From Croceicoccus gelatinilyticus (GTDB taxonomy: Bacteria; Pseudomonadota; Alphaproteobacteria; Sphingomonadales; Sphingomonadaceae), in NCBI RefSeq assembly GCF_018398395.1, contig NZ_JAHCBF010000001.1:620001-684000 (forward strand): a stretch of DNA of 64,000 nucleotides, read 5' to 3'. Under the pieces are notes generated by a model. It was not told the origin of the DNA, did not search any database, and saw nothing but the letters and a program-made list of their open reading frames with translations. Both the position numbers and the translations under genes were made by a program. Shown one piece after another: positions 38,188 through 46,860 of the stretch (position 1 is its first letter; each line of letters begins with the position of its first letter).

Positions 38188-39564
38188 ATGGCCAAACCAA
38201 AGCGTCGATACGTCTGCCAGGCATGCGGCAGCATCAGCCACCGATGGCAAGGGCAGTGTCCCGATTGTGCGGAGTGGAACACGCTCATGGAAGAGGCGCC
38301 TGCGACGGTGTTCTCGGCCAAGCACGACTTGTCCGGTGGCGGCAGGGCGATCGATTTCGTCGCGCTCGATGCGCCCACGCCGCTTCCGGTGCGGCGCAAG
38401 ACGGGCCTTGCAGAATTCGACCGCGCGCTTGGCGGTGGCCTGGTGCCGGGAAGCGCGGTCCTCATGGGTGGCGATCCGGGTATCGGCAAATCGACGCTCC
38501 TGCTGCAAACGGCGGCCAGCATCGCGCGGGGCGGTGGTAATGTCGTCTACATCAGCGGTGAGGAGGCAGCAGGGCAGGTAAGGCTTCGGGCAGAGCGGCT
38601 CGGGCTTGCCGATGCGCCGATCAAGCTGGCATCGGCGACTTCGGTTCGCGACATCCTGACGACTTTGGGCAGCATGGATTCGCCCGACCTGCTGGTGATC
38701 GATTCCATCCAAACGATGCATTCCGACCAGATCGAAGGGGCGCCGGGTACGGTCAGCCAGGTCCGGGGCTGTGCGCTGGAACTGATCCGTTATGCCAAGT
38801 CCAGCGACTGCGCCCTGGTGCTGGTCGGGCACGTGACAAAGGACGGCAATATCGCAGGACCGCGTGTCATGGAGCACATGGTCGATGTGGTGATGAGTTT
38901 TGAGGGCGAACGCTCGCATCAGTACCGCGTGTTGCGGGCTCTCAAGAACCGCTTTGGCGCGGTTGACGAGATCGGGGTGTTTGCCATGGAAGGGCAGGGG
39001 CTTGCCGAAGTGTCCAACCCGTCGAGCCTGTTTCTGTCGGGGCGAGATGAGCCCTTGGCCGGGAGCGCGGTTTTCCCCGCCCTGGAAGGCACACGGCCTG
39101 TCCTGGTCGAGATCCAGGCGCTGATCGTCCGCCTTCAGTCGGGGGCAACGCCGCGGCGCGCTGTTGTCGGGTGGGACAATGGCAGGCTGGCCATGTTGCT
39201 TGCCGTGTTGGAAGCGCGATGCGGGCTCAATTTTTCGTCCGCCGAAGTCTATCTCAACGTGGCGGGCGGCTACCGCCTGACCGATCCGGCTGCGGACCTT
39301 GCCGTGGCTGCTGCGCTGGTTTCGGCTTTATCCGACAAGGCCTTGCCGAGGCGTTCGGTGTGGTTCGGTGAAGTTTCCCTCGCTGGAGAAATTCGTCCGG
39401 TGGCGCATGCCAACCTTAGGCTTCGCGAATCCGCGAAATTGGGGTTCGATAGTGCCGCTGGTCCGACGAATGGAGGCGGGAAGGAGGGGAAAGACGATTT
39501 TCCCGACTACCGTCCGATGACGAGTTTGCTTAACCTGGTGGACAGGGTTGTAGGTAGTTCATAG
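38188..39564 (+). CDS. radA: DNA repair protein RadA
   Basis: 458 residues. RadA is a RecA-like ATPase that helps branch migration in recombination. It has the N-terminal zinc finger CQACGSISHRWQGQCPDC (Cys10, 13, 24, 27), Walker A GGDPGIGKSTLL, Walker B LLVIDSIQ and the RadA-specific LKNRFG motif. The C-terminal Lon-like domain (LNVAGGYRLTDPAADLAVAAAL) is present. ATG 38188 (MAKPKRR) is selected because the zinc finger follows at the usual distance; a longer frame to 38122 reads unrelated sequence. It heads a set with cvpA and the IscU-like gene. Confidence 0.95.
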   Translation: MAKPKRRYVCQACGSISHRWQGQCPDCAEWNTLMEEAPATVFSAKHDLSGGGRAIDFVALDAPTPLPVRRKTGLAEFDRALGGGLVPGSAVLMGGDPGIGKSTLLLQTAASIARGGGNVVYISGEEAAGQVRLRAERLGLADAPIKLASATSVRDILTTLGSMDSPDLLVIDSIQTMHSDQIEGAPGTVSQVRGCALELIRYAKSSDCALVLVGHVTKDGNIAGPRVMEHMVDVVMSFEGERSHQYRVLRALKNRFGAVDEIGVFAMEGQGLAEVSNPSSLFLSGRDEPLAGSAVFPALEGTRPVLVEIQALIVRLQSGATPRRAVVGWDNGRLAMLLAVLEARCGLNFSSAEVYLNVAGGYRLTDPAADLAVAAALVSALSDKALPRRSVWFGEVSLAGEIRPVAHANLRLRESAKLGFDSAAGPTNGGGKEGKDDFPDYRPMTSLLNLVDRVVGSS

Positions 39565-39573
39565 CTTTTCATC

Positions 39574-40104
39574 ATGACGGCATTCGACATTGCGGTCCTC
39601 GTGATCGTCGGGCTCAGCGCGCTGGGCGGACTTTCGCGCGGTTTCGTGCATGAAATTCTCGCATTGGCGGCCTGGATTGCGGCGATCGCTGCCGTGTATC
39701 TTTTCCACGCGCCGCTAAGCGATATCATTCTCGCGTTTTTCCGGGACAATCAGACGAATGCGGCGCTGCTGGCGTTCGTTATCCTGCTCATCGTGCCGCT
39801 GATCGTGATGCGGCTGATCGCGCGTTGGGCAGGGTCGAAGATGCGGGAATCCGTGCTTGGCTTCATCGACCGGATTCTCGGGTTCGGGTTCGGTCTCGTG
39901 AAAGGCTTCATTCTCGTCGTTTTGACGTTCTCGATCATCGCGCTGGGCTACGACACGGTATGGAGTGCGGAGGGCCGGCCGGATTGGGTGACGGATGCGC
40001 GATCCTATCCGTTCGTGAATGCTGCCAGTGGTGCTCTGGTCGATACCGTATCAGAACGGAAAGACGAGATGCTGGAGGAACAGGCACCGGAAGCTGAGGC
40101 GTGA
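39574..40104 (+). CDS. CvpA-family membrane protein
   Basis: 176 residues with four hydrophobic segments. The pattern DIAVLVIVGLSALGGLSRGFVHEIL and the later SVLGFIDRILGFGFGLVKGF matches the CvpA/colicin V production family. The acidic tail is cytosolic or periplasmic. Function in the cell is not settled. It begins 9 bases after radA, and its stop overlaps the next start (GTGA). Confidence 0.85.
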   Translation: MTAFDIAVLVIVGLSALGGLSRGFVHEILALAAWIAAIAAVYLFHAPLSDIILAFFRDNQTNAALLAFVILLIVPLIVMRLIARWAGSKMRESVLGFIDRILGFGFGLVKGFILVVLTFSIIALGYDTVWSAEGRPDWVTDARSYPFVNAASGALVDTVSERKDEMLEEQAPEAEA

Positions 40105-40517
40105 GCGTCCAAAGGCTCTATACGCCAGAGGTTCTTGCCGCAGCGGTCTCGCTTGCGAAATATCCGCTTACGCCAGATCTGGCAAAGCGTGGCTCGGCCC
40201 GATCAGCCTCTTGCGGAAGCAGGATCGAACTTGGCTTGGCACTCGACGCCGATGAGCGAATTGAAAGGGTCGGTTTGGCCTCGCACGCCTGCGCCATTGG
40301 GCAAGCTAGCGCCGCCGTTTTCGCAGATGCGGCCAAGGGTATGCGCAAGTTGGACATCAATACTGCGCGCGATCAGATCGCACTTTGGCTGACGGGTGAG
40401 GGCGAGATGCCGGGTTGGCCCGGTCTCGATCTGATCTCTGCGGCAAGAGATTATCCGGGACGCCATGGTGCCATGCTTCTTGCGTGGAATGCTGCTTGCG
40501 ACGCGCTTGCTGACTGA
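40101..40517 (+). CDS. NifU/IscU-like iron-sulfur scaffold-family protein
   Basis: 138 residues, GTG start overlapping the cvpA stop by four bases. The IscU-like fold is seen with SASCGSRIEL (first Cys) and ASHACAIGQASAAVFADA (second Cys), the usual C-G-D and S-x-A-S regions. In normal IscU a third cysteine lies in the later R-x-x-C-x-x-L-P-W region; here the corresponding place reads PGRHGAMLLAWNAAC, with histidine and no cysteine at the motif. The protein may be a degenerate scaffold or carrier. Sphingomonads commonly carry such a gene near cvpA. Confidence 0.65.
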   Translation: MSVQRLYTPEVLAAAVSLAKYPLTPDLAKRGSARSASCGSRIELGLALDADERIERVGLASHACAIGQASAAVFADAAKGMRKLDINTARDQIALWLTGEGEMPGWPGLDLISAARDYPGRHGAMLLAWNAACDALAD

Positions 40518-40607
40518 AGGTAGGTGAAATTGCGTTTCGCCGGCTTGGCAAAGCCTCGTCCTGCTGCCTAAGTCTTTTCCCGATTGGACGGGACCCGGGA
40601 GGATATC

Positions 40608-42245
40608 ATGGCGGCGGACACGGCCGATGAGCAGGAACTGAGCGGTTCGGAGGTTCGGCTTGTTGTCGGCGCGTCTTCCGTTGGCACTATCTTCGAATGG
40701 TATGATTTCTTCATCTACGGGACCTTGTCGGGCCTGATCGGTGCCGCGTTCTTCCCCGGTGAAAACGCAATTCTGCAGACACTCCTGGTGTGGGCCGGTT
40801 TTGCCATCGGGTTCGGATTTCGTCCCCTGGGCGCCATACTGTTCGGGTTTCTTGGCGACAGGCTGGGGCGGAAATACACGTTCCTTGTCACGGTCACCCT
40901 AATGGGCGTTGCAACGGCCGGGGTCGGACTGGTGCCTTCCGCCGAGACGATCGGGCTTTTTGCGCCTGCAATAGTGATCGTGCTGCGTATCCTGCAAGGC
41001 CTTGCCCTAGGCGGCGAATATGGCGGCGCGGCGATCTATGTCGCCGAACATGCTGCACCGAACCGGCGTGGTTTTTACACGTCATTCATTCAGGCAAGCG
41101 TGGTCGGCGGTTTCGTTCTCTCGATTGTCGTCGTGCTCGCATGCCGCGCGCTGATACCGGAAGCCGCTTTCGCTGATTGGGGCTGGCGCATTCCGTTCCT
41201 GCTTTCGCTCCTCTTGCTGGCTGTCTCTTTGTGGATGCGGCTGAGACTTTCCGAGAGCCCCGTCTTCAAGGCGATGAAGGAAGCGGGCGAAACGTCCGGC
41301 AATCCGTTTGTCGAAAGCTTCACTTACCCCGGCAATATCAAGCGGATCATCGTCGCCCTTGGCGTCACGGCGGGTCTGACCACGATCTGGTACACCGCGT
41401 TTTTCACAACGCTATCGTTCCTCAAAGGTCCGATGCGCATGGAGGATCTGGCGGTTGAACTGATCCTGCTTATTGCCGCAGTGCTCTCGATGGGGTTCTA
41501 CATCTTTTTCGGACGCCTTTCGGACCGGATCGGGCGCAAGATCCCGATCGTGTGGGGCAATGCCGCTATCCTCGTGCTGCTGTTCCCGGTCATGTGGGGC
41601 ATCGGCGCTCTCGCCAATCCGCAACTGGCCCAAACTTCCCGCGCAGCACCCGTCAGCGTGAGCGGGCCCGAATGCTCCTATAACCCGTTTGCGGACCTGA
41701 CAGGGGCAGAGCAATCACAATGCGGCCAATTGCTTGAAGTGCTGACGGGGTACGGAATTCATTACCAGATCGCGGAAAGCGACGCTCTCAGCATGCAGGT
41801 GGCTGACCGTTCGGTTTCTTTCGAAGATGTCGATTGGGAAAACGGCACCGAACGGCGCGATGCCATCCGGACCGAGCTTGAGGCAGAGGGATACTCCTTC
41901 GCCAAGCAGACGCCGCCCTTGGTCAACATGATCGGGATCGTCGCCCTGATCGTGGTGCTCGGCATACTGTCCGCGGCGAACTACGGACCCGTGGCCGCCC
42001 TTCTATCCGAAATGTTTCCGGCCAAGATCCGGTACAGCTCGATGTCGATACCCTATCATATCGGGGCCGGGTATTTTGGCGGATTTTTGCCGCTGATCGC
42101 CGCATATATCGTTGCGCGGACAGGCAATTCCTATGCTGGTCTATGGTACACTTGGGGCTTCGTCGCTATGGGCGTCGTGATCTGTGCTTGGGGCCTGAAA
42201 AGCGGGCCGCCGCGCGACTTTGAAGACAGCGATCCAGTCACTTGA
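40608..42245 (+). CDS. MHS-type MFS transporter with large extracytoplasmic loop
   Basis: 545 residues, 12 hydrophobic segments. The metabolite:H+ symporter subgroup is indicated by SSVGTIFEWYDFFIYG, GFLGDRLGRKYTF and LGGEYGGAAIYVAEHA. A second GRLSDRIGRK motif is present. Between about 337 and 437 a ~100-residue hydrophilic insert with two cysteines (PECSYNPFADL, SQCGQLLEVL) lies in the loop between TM9 and TM10, probably on the periplasmic side. ATG 40608 follows GGGAGGATAT. The substrate is unknown; the subgroup carries carboxylates, proline/betaine or shikimate. It overlaps alr. Confidence 0.83.
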   Translation: MAADTADEQELSGSEVRLVVGASSVGTIFEWYDFFIYGTLSGLIGAAFFPGENAILQTLLVWAGFAIGFGFRPLGAILFGFLGDRLGRKYTFLVTVTLMGVATAGVGLVPSAETIGLFAPAIVIVLRILQGLALGGEYGGAAIYVAEHAAPNRRGFYTSFIQASVVGGFVLSIVVVLACRALIPEAAFADWGWRIPFLLSLLLLAVSLWMRLRLSESPVFKAMKEAGETSGNPFVESFTYPGNIKRIIVALGVTAGLTTIWYTAFFTTLSFLKGPMRMEDLAVELILLIAAVLSMGFYIFFGRLSDRIGRKIPIVWGNAAILVLLFPVMWGIGALANPQLAQTSRAAPVSVSGPECSYNPFADLTGAEQSQCGQLLEVLTGYGIHYQIAESDALSMQVADRSVSFEDVDWENGTERRDAIRTELEAEGYSFAKQTPPLVNMIGIVALIVVLGILSAANYGPVAALLSEMFPAKIRYSSMSIPYHIGAGYFGGFLPLIAAYIVARTGNSYAGLWYTWGFVAMGVVICAWGLKSGPPRDFEDSDPVT

Positions 42246-43294
42246 AATTTTCCGACCCCGCACTGCCTCCGCCCGCACTACGCCTTCGCGTCGACAGCGC
42301 GGCGATTGGCGAAAACTGGCGTACGCTCAACCGGATGTCGGGCAAGGCCGATGCGGGCGCAGCGGTCAAGGCCGATGCATATGGCTTGGGTCTGGACCGT
42401 GCCATGCCTGCCCTGCTGGAGGCAGGTTGCCGTAACTTCTTCGTTGCCCACTGGTGTGAAGTTCCCGCGGTGCTGCAGCATGTGACTGGCACGAGCGTTG
42501 CGGTTCTGCATGGTCCCACGTCGGAGGCAGATTGCGCCTACGCCCGCGCGGTGGGCGTGCGACCTGTCTTGAACAGTCTCGCTCAGGTGAATGCTTGGCA
42601 GAGTACAGGCGGCGGACCATGCGATCTCATGATCGATACCGGCATGAACCGGCTCGGCTTGCGCGCCGAGGAACTGGGCGACCCGGCGCTTGAAGGTCTC
42701 GACGTCGAAGTGCTCATGTCGCACCTCGCCTGTGCTGATGAGGATGGACCGCAAAGCTCGCAACAGTTGAGCCGGTTCAGGGACGTGCTTGGCAAGGTTC
42801 CACATCGGCGTGCCAGTCTCGCGAACAGCGCCGGTACCGCCTTGGGGGCGGACTATGCTTTCGACATGACCCGGCCGGGGCTTGGTCTTTACGGCGGTGT
42901 CGCTCGCCCCGAACAGGCGGAGCATATCAAGCAGGTGGTCACACCTCAGGCGGCGATCATCCAGACACGGACGGTGCCCGCCGGAGAAACCGTCGGTTAC
43001 GGAGCGACTTACCGCGCAGAACGCGACCTTCCGGTCGCAATCCTCTCGATCGGATATGCCGATGGCTATCTGCGCTGTTGGAGCGGGAAGGGGGCGTTCC
43101 GGTATGGCGAGGCCGTTTTGCCGGTACTAGGCCGTGTCTCGATGGACATGACGGCCATCGATATTTCTGCCGCACCGCAGCTAGCAGAGGGCGATTGGGT
43201 CGACGCGGAATATGACCTCGTCGAAGCTTCGGCCCGTACCGGTTTGACCCAATACGAATTGTTGACGTTATCAGGCCCCAGATTGCGCGGGTAA
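42242..43294 (+). CDS. alr: Alanine racemase
   Basis: 350 residues. Alr makes D-alanine for peptidoglycan with pyridoxal phosphate. The PLP lysine is Lys43 in AAVKADAYGLG. Further landmarks: DTGMNRLGLRAEEL, MSHLACADE and VGYGATYRAERDLPVAIL with the second catalytic Tyr. The start is TTG at 42242, overlapping the stop of the MFS gene; a normal ATG is not present near the conserved N-terminus. Coupling to the transporter is likely. Length slightly below the usual 360-380. Confidence 0.9.
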   Translation: MKFSDPALPPPALRLRVDSAAIGENWRTLNRMSGKADAGAAVKADAYGLGLDRAMPALLEAGCRNFFVAHWCEVPAVLQHVTGTSVAVLHGPTSEADCAYARAVGVRPVLNSLAQVNAWQSTGGGPCDLMIDTGMNRLGLRAEELGDPALEGLDVEVLMSHLACADEDGPQSSQQLSRFRDVLGKVPHRRASLANSAGTALGADYAFDMTRPGLGLYGGVARPEQAEHIKQVVTPQAAIIQTRTVPAGETVGYGATYRAERDLPVAILSIGYADGYLRCWSGKGAFRYGEAVLPVLGRVSMDMTAIDISAAPQLAEGDWVDAEYDLVEASARTGLTQYELLTLSGPRLRG

Positions 43295-43331
43295 TCTGTT
43301 GCCGCAGATATTGTGCGTGTGCTAATAGCAG

Positions 43332-43362
43332 TTGCAGCATAATCGCGGCACGAATGCTGCAA
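43332..43362. promoter_or_regulatory. Inverted repeat upstream of phaR
   Basis: TTGCAGCAT (43332-43340) and ATGCTGCAA (43354-43362) are perfect 9-base complements with a 13-base spacer. The repeat ends about 20 bases before the phaR start. PhaR-type repressors are reported to bind TGC/GCA-rich inverted repeats and to autoregulate, so this is a candidate PhaR operator. The neighbouring GCTAATAGC is also symmetrical. Confidence 0.5.
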
Positions 43363-43383
43363 TAACAGGAGGCACGGATATCT

Positions 43384-43950
43384 GTGGCTGAGTCCGAGAA
43401 GAAAGATGATGTCATCATCATCAAGAAATACGCCAACCGGCGCCTCTACAACACGGATTCGTCCAGCTACATCACGCTGGATCACCTTGCCGAAATGACG
43501 CGCAACGGCGTCGACTTCCAGGTCATCGACGCCAAGAGCGGCGCGGACATCACGCACCAGATCCTGACGCAGATCATCATGGACGAGGAAGCGGGCGGCT
43601 CGCAGATGCTGCCGGTCTCGTTCCTGCGCGATCTCATCGGCATGTACGGCAATTCCATGCAGTCGATGATCCCGCACTACCTCGAAATGTCGATGCAGCA
43701 CTTCCGCGACAACCAGCTGAAGATGCGCAAGGCGCTAGAGGACAGCCTCGGCACCAACCCGCTGGCAAAGCTGGCGCAGCAGAACATGGCGATGTTCCAG
43801 GCCGCGACCGAAGCATTCATGGCTGCTCGACCGGGTATGCCCGGTGCGGAAGGCTCGACTGAAGAGCCCGAGAAGAAGACCGACGACATCGACACCCTGC
43901 GCAAGCAGATGGAAGAGATGCAGAAGCAGCTCGACAAGTTGGGCAAGTAG
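43384..43950 (+). CDS. phaR: Polyhydroxyalkanoate synthesis repressor PhaR
   Basis: 188 residues. PhaR binds DNA and PHA granules and controls phasin genes. The N-terminal domain has KKYANRRLYNTDSSSYI and DHLAEM, the PHB/PHA accumulation-regulator DNA-binding domain. The middle part matches the second PhaR domain (GGSQMLPVSFLRDLIGMYG). The C-terminus is a coiled coil (DTLRKQMEEMQKQLDKLGK). GTG start at 43384 after AGGAGG at 11 bases. phaC and phasin genes are not in the window. Confidence 0.92.
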   Translation: MAESEKKDDVIIIKKYANRRLYNTDSSSYITLDHLAEMTRNGVDFQVIDAKSGADITHQILTQIIMDEEAGGSQMLPVSFLRDLIGMYGNSMQSMIPHYLEMSMQHFRDNQLKMRKALEDSLGTNPLAKLAQQNMAMFQAATEAFMAARPGMPGAEGSTEEPEKKTDDIDTLRKQMEEMQKQLDKLGK

Positions 43951-43971
43951 CGACAACGCTTGGCAAACGGC

Positions 43972-44034
43972 TTCGCCCCGCATAGGGGCGAAATGCCGGC
44001 ATGACGGGGCGGCTTCGGCTGCCCCGTGTTATTT
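43972..44034 (+). terminator. Tandem hairpins between phaR and proS
   Basis: First hairpin: TTCGCCCC-GCATA-GGGGCGAA (43972-43992). Second hairpin: ACGGGGCGGC-TTCG-GCTGCCCCGT (44004-44027), a 10-base-pair stem with one G-T pair and a UUCG tetraloop, followed by GTTATTT. The second looks like an intrinsic terminator for phaR, though the T tract is poor. Confidence 0.6.
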
Positions 44035-44074
44035 CCGGTATCCAGTTCACACGCGTATTCAGGCAGACCAACCC

Positions 44075-45619
44075 GTGTCCAATTCCAAGATCCGCCATGC
44101 TCTCGACATCACGCGCGAGGCCGATTTCGCCGGTTGGTACCAGGCTGTCGTTGCCCAGGCCGACATGGCCGAGGAATCGGGCGTGCGTGGCTGTATGGTC
44201 ATCAAGCCGTGGGGCTACGGCATCTGGGAACGCATTCAGCGCGTGCTCGACGATGCGATCAAGGCGACGGGCCATCAGAACTGCTATTTCCCGCTGTTCA
44301 TCCCGCTGTCCTACTTCGCCAAGGAAGCAGAGCACGTCGAAGGCTTCGCCAAGGAAATGGCGGTCGTCACGCACCACCGGCTGAAAGCGGAAGACGGCGG
44401 CCTTGTCGTCGATCCCGAGGCGAAGCTGGAAGAGCCGCTTGTCGTGCGCCCGACGTCCGAAACTGTGATTGGCCAGGCGATGAGCCGCTGGGTGCAGTCG
44501 TGGCGCGATCTGCCGCTGCTCACCAACCAGTGGGCCAATGTCGTGCGCTGGGAAATGCGGACCCGCATGTTCCTGCGCACCAGCGAATTCCTCTGGCAGG
44601 AAGGGCACACCGCCCACGCGAACCGTGAAGAGGCGATGGAGCACACGCTGCAGTCGCTGGAGATCTATCGCAGCTTCGCCGAAGACGTGATGGCCATGCC
44701 GGTGATCGCGGGCGAAAAGCCCGAGAACGAGCGCTTCCCCGGTGCTGTCTCGACTTTCTCCATCGAGGCGATGATGCAGGACGGCAAGGCGCTTCAGGCG
44801 GGTACCTCGCACTACCTCGGCACCGGTTTCGCAGAAGCTGCGAACATCCAGTACCAAGACAAGGAAGGCCAGCAGACACTGTGCCACACGACCAGCTTCG
44901 GCATGTCGACCCGCATGATCGGCGGCATGATCATGACGCATGGCGACGATGACGGCCTTCGCGTCCCGCCGCGGCTTGCGCCGCACCAGATCGTGATCCT
45001 TCCGATGCTGCGCGAAAAGGAAGGCGATGCCGAAGTGCTCGCCTACTGCGAACACGTCCGCAAGGCGCTTGCCGAGCAGGATGCTTTCCGCGAACCGGTT
45101 CGCGTTCTGCTCGACAGCCGGCCGGGCAAGTCGGCGCAGAAGCGTTGGGACTGGGTCCGCAAGGGTGCGCCGATCATCGTCGAGGTTGGTCCGCGCGACA
45201 TGGAGAACGGCAAGGTCGCCGTGCTGCGCCGCGACCGGCTGTGGCGTGAAGACGGCAAGCCCGACTTCGATTTTGCCGAACGCGACGACTTCATCTTTTG
45301 CGCAGCATCGACGCTCGAAAGCATCCAGTCCTCGCTTTACGAGGAAGCCCTCAAGCGCCGTGACGAGAACATCCGCCACGACATCGAAACGTTCGAGGCG
45401 CTGGCGGAGCATTTCAGCGAAACCGCGAAGAAGCCGGGCTGGGTCAAGGTCGCCTGGTCGAAGCCGACCGGCGATGCTCTGGAGGCCGTGGTCGAGAAGC
45501 TGAAAAGCCTGAAGCTGACGATCCGCAACACCCCGATGAACGAGGACAAGCCCGAAAAGCCGTGCTTCTTCACCGGCGAAGACGCGGTCGAAACGATCTA
45601 CGTCGGCCGCGCCTACTGA
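44075..45619 (+). CDS. proS: Prolyl-tRNA synthetase, archaeal/eukaryotic-type short form
   Basis: 514 residues. It charges tRNA-Pro. The sequence VIKPWGYGIWERIQ, PLFIPLSYFAKEAEHVEGFAKE, RPTSETVIG and GTSHYLG belongs to the class II ProRS family of archaeal/eukaryotic type (sometimes called type 3), which lacks the INS editing domain of many bacterial enzymes. The chain ends with a C-terminal Tyr (VGRAY), typical of that type. The start is GTG 44075 (SNSKIRHALD). Other alphaproteobacteria usually carry the about 440-residue bacterial ProRS, so this form may have been acquired by an ancestor. Confidence 0.93.
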   Translation: MSNSKIRHALDITREADFAGWYQAVVAQADMAEESGVRGCMVIKPWGYGIWERIQRVLDDAIKATGHQNCYFPLFIPLSYFAKEAEHVEGFAKEMAVVTHHRLKAEDGGLVVDPEAKLEEPLVVRPTSETVIGQAMSRWVQSWRDLPLLTNQWANVVRWEMRTRMFLRTSEFLWQEGHTAHANREEAMEHTLQSLEIYRSFAEDVMAMPVIAGEKPENERFPGAVSTFSIEAMMQDGKALQAGTSHYLGTGFAEAANIQYQDKEGQQTLCHTTSFGMSTRMIGGMIMTHGDDDGLRVPPRLAPHQIVILPMLREKEGDAEVLAYCEHVRKALAEQDAFREPVRVLLDSRPGKSAQKRWDWVRKGAPIIVEVGPRDMENGKVAVLRRDRLWREDGKPDFDFAERDDFIFCAASTLESIQSSLYEEALKRRDENIRHDIETFEALAEHFSETAKKPGWVKVAWSKPTGDALEAVVEKLKSLKLTIRNTPMNEDKPEKPCFFTGEDAVETIYVGRAY

Positions 45620-45628
45620 TCGTCCGCA

Positions 45629-46855
45629 TCAGGCGGGGAGGGGGCTCCCCTCCGCCTGTGCTGCGTAAAGTTCGAACATGTCGCGCACGGGGCGGCCAAG
45701 CGCAGCCTCGAATGCGACTTGCGTACCGCCCTGCATCGCACTGTCGCGCGCATCGTCGCCGAGGTTGGACTGGAAGATACCGGCCGCGCTGACGGGCAGG
45801 AAGTCCTCCCACACGATCGGCACGGCGCCGTTCTCGTCCTCTCGGAAGTAGGCAAGGCCATCGCTGCGCAGCATTGCCCAATCGTCGGGGAAGTCCGCGA
45901 AGGACGCGGCAAGCGCTTCCTCGTAGTCCCCGCCTGCAGCAAGCGCGCTGTTGAGGCAGGTGTCGTAGAGGTCGCGGCCCTTGGGTGTGAGTGCAGCACC
46001 GCGCTGCTCGATCTCGCCGAAACGTGCGGTATGCGCACCTTCGCTGCCGTCCTTGAACGTGACCGCTTCGGACAGGGCCTTGAAGCTCGTCTGGCGCAGC
46101 AGGATCGGACACTTGCGGCGCGGCGGGCCTTCGATGCGGTCTTTCGCATCGATGCCGCGCGCGACCATCTCGGCCTGCACTGTGTCGATGTCGAGCGTCC
46201 GCGGGGTGAGGTGATTGATATGCGGCCCCTTGAAGCAGACGATGTCGGCGACAAGGCCATGCTGCGCTTTCATTGCGCGGTAATCGGCTGACGAAACCTG
46301 TGCTTCCGAATGCCAGCGGAAAACCTCCAGCCCCTCGGCCAGGAATGCTGCGCCGTCGTCATCGCCGAGCCCGCCATCGCTTTCTGCCTTGGCGATCAGG
46401 TCGAGCAGGCGGTCCGAACAGATTTGGCGCTGCGACAAGGCTTCCGAAGCTCGGTCGCGAAGTTCAAGGTCTTCGATCAGTTCCAACCGCAGCAGCGAGC
46501 AGAACATGCGGAAGGGATTGGCGGCCAGTGCCTCGTTCGTCACCGGACGGAACGCGGTAGAGTGGACCGGAACGCCCGCGGGCGACAGGTCGTAATAGCC
46601 GACCGGCTCCATCCCCATGACCGCGAAGAACCGCCGCATCTGCGACAGCTCTTCCGCCGTCCCGACACGGATCGCGCCGTGACGCTCTGCCGAAAGGCGC
46701 GCGCCGTCGCGGCTTGCCAGATCGGCATCGGTCTTCGCATTCACGTCCGCCACGATGTCGAGAAGCGTCGCGTAAAGCGGCACTTCCTCGCGGTACATCG
46801 CCGACATTGCCGCGCTGAAACGGGTGCGCAGCAGGTCGCTGGAAACGAAAGTCAT
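45629..46855 (-). CDS. hglS: 2-oxoadipate dioxygenase/decarboxylase (HglS, DUF1338)
   Basis: 408 residues. HglS converts 2-oxoadipate to D-2-hydroxyglutarate in lysine catabolism and uses Fe(II) in a VOC-like fold. Metal ligands in family positions appear as His59 (ERHGAIRVGT), His in GPHINHLTPRTLD and Glu in FGEIEQRGAAL. The frame is complete and starts at ATG 46855. It lies only 5 bases after an M3 peptidase gene, so the two are co-transcribed. No other lysine-degradation gene is nearby, so the physiological pathway is not confirmed here. Confidence 0.85.
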   Translation of the reverse strand: MTFVSSDLLRTRFSAAMSAMYREEVPLYATLLDIVADVNAKTDADLASRDGARLSAERHGAIRVGTAEELSQMRRFFAVMGMEPVGYYDLSPAGVPVHSTAFRPVTNEALAANPFRMFCSLLRLELIEDLELRDRASEALSQRQICSDRLLDLIAKAESDGGLGDDDGAAFLAEGLEVFRWHSEAQVSSADYRAMKAQHGLVADIVCFKGPHINHLTPRTLDIDTVQAEMVARGIDAKDRIEGPPRRKCPILLRQTSFKALSEAVTFKDGSEGAHTARFGEIEQRGAALTPKGRDLYDTCLNSALAAGGDYEEALAASFADFPDDWAMLRSDGLAYFREDENGAVPIVWEDFLPVSAAGIFQSNLGDDARDSAMQGGTQVAFEAALGRPVRDMFELYAAQAEGSPLPA

Positions 46856-46860
46856 TCGGG

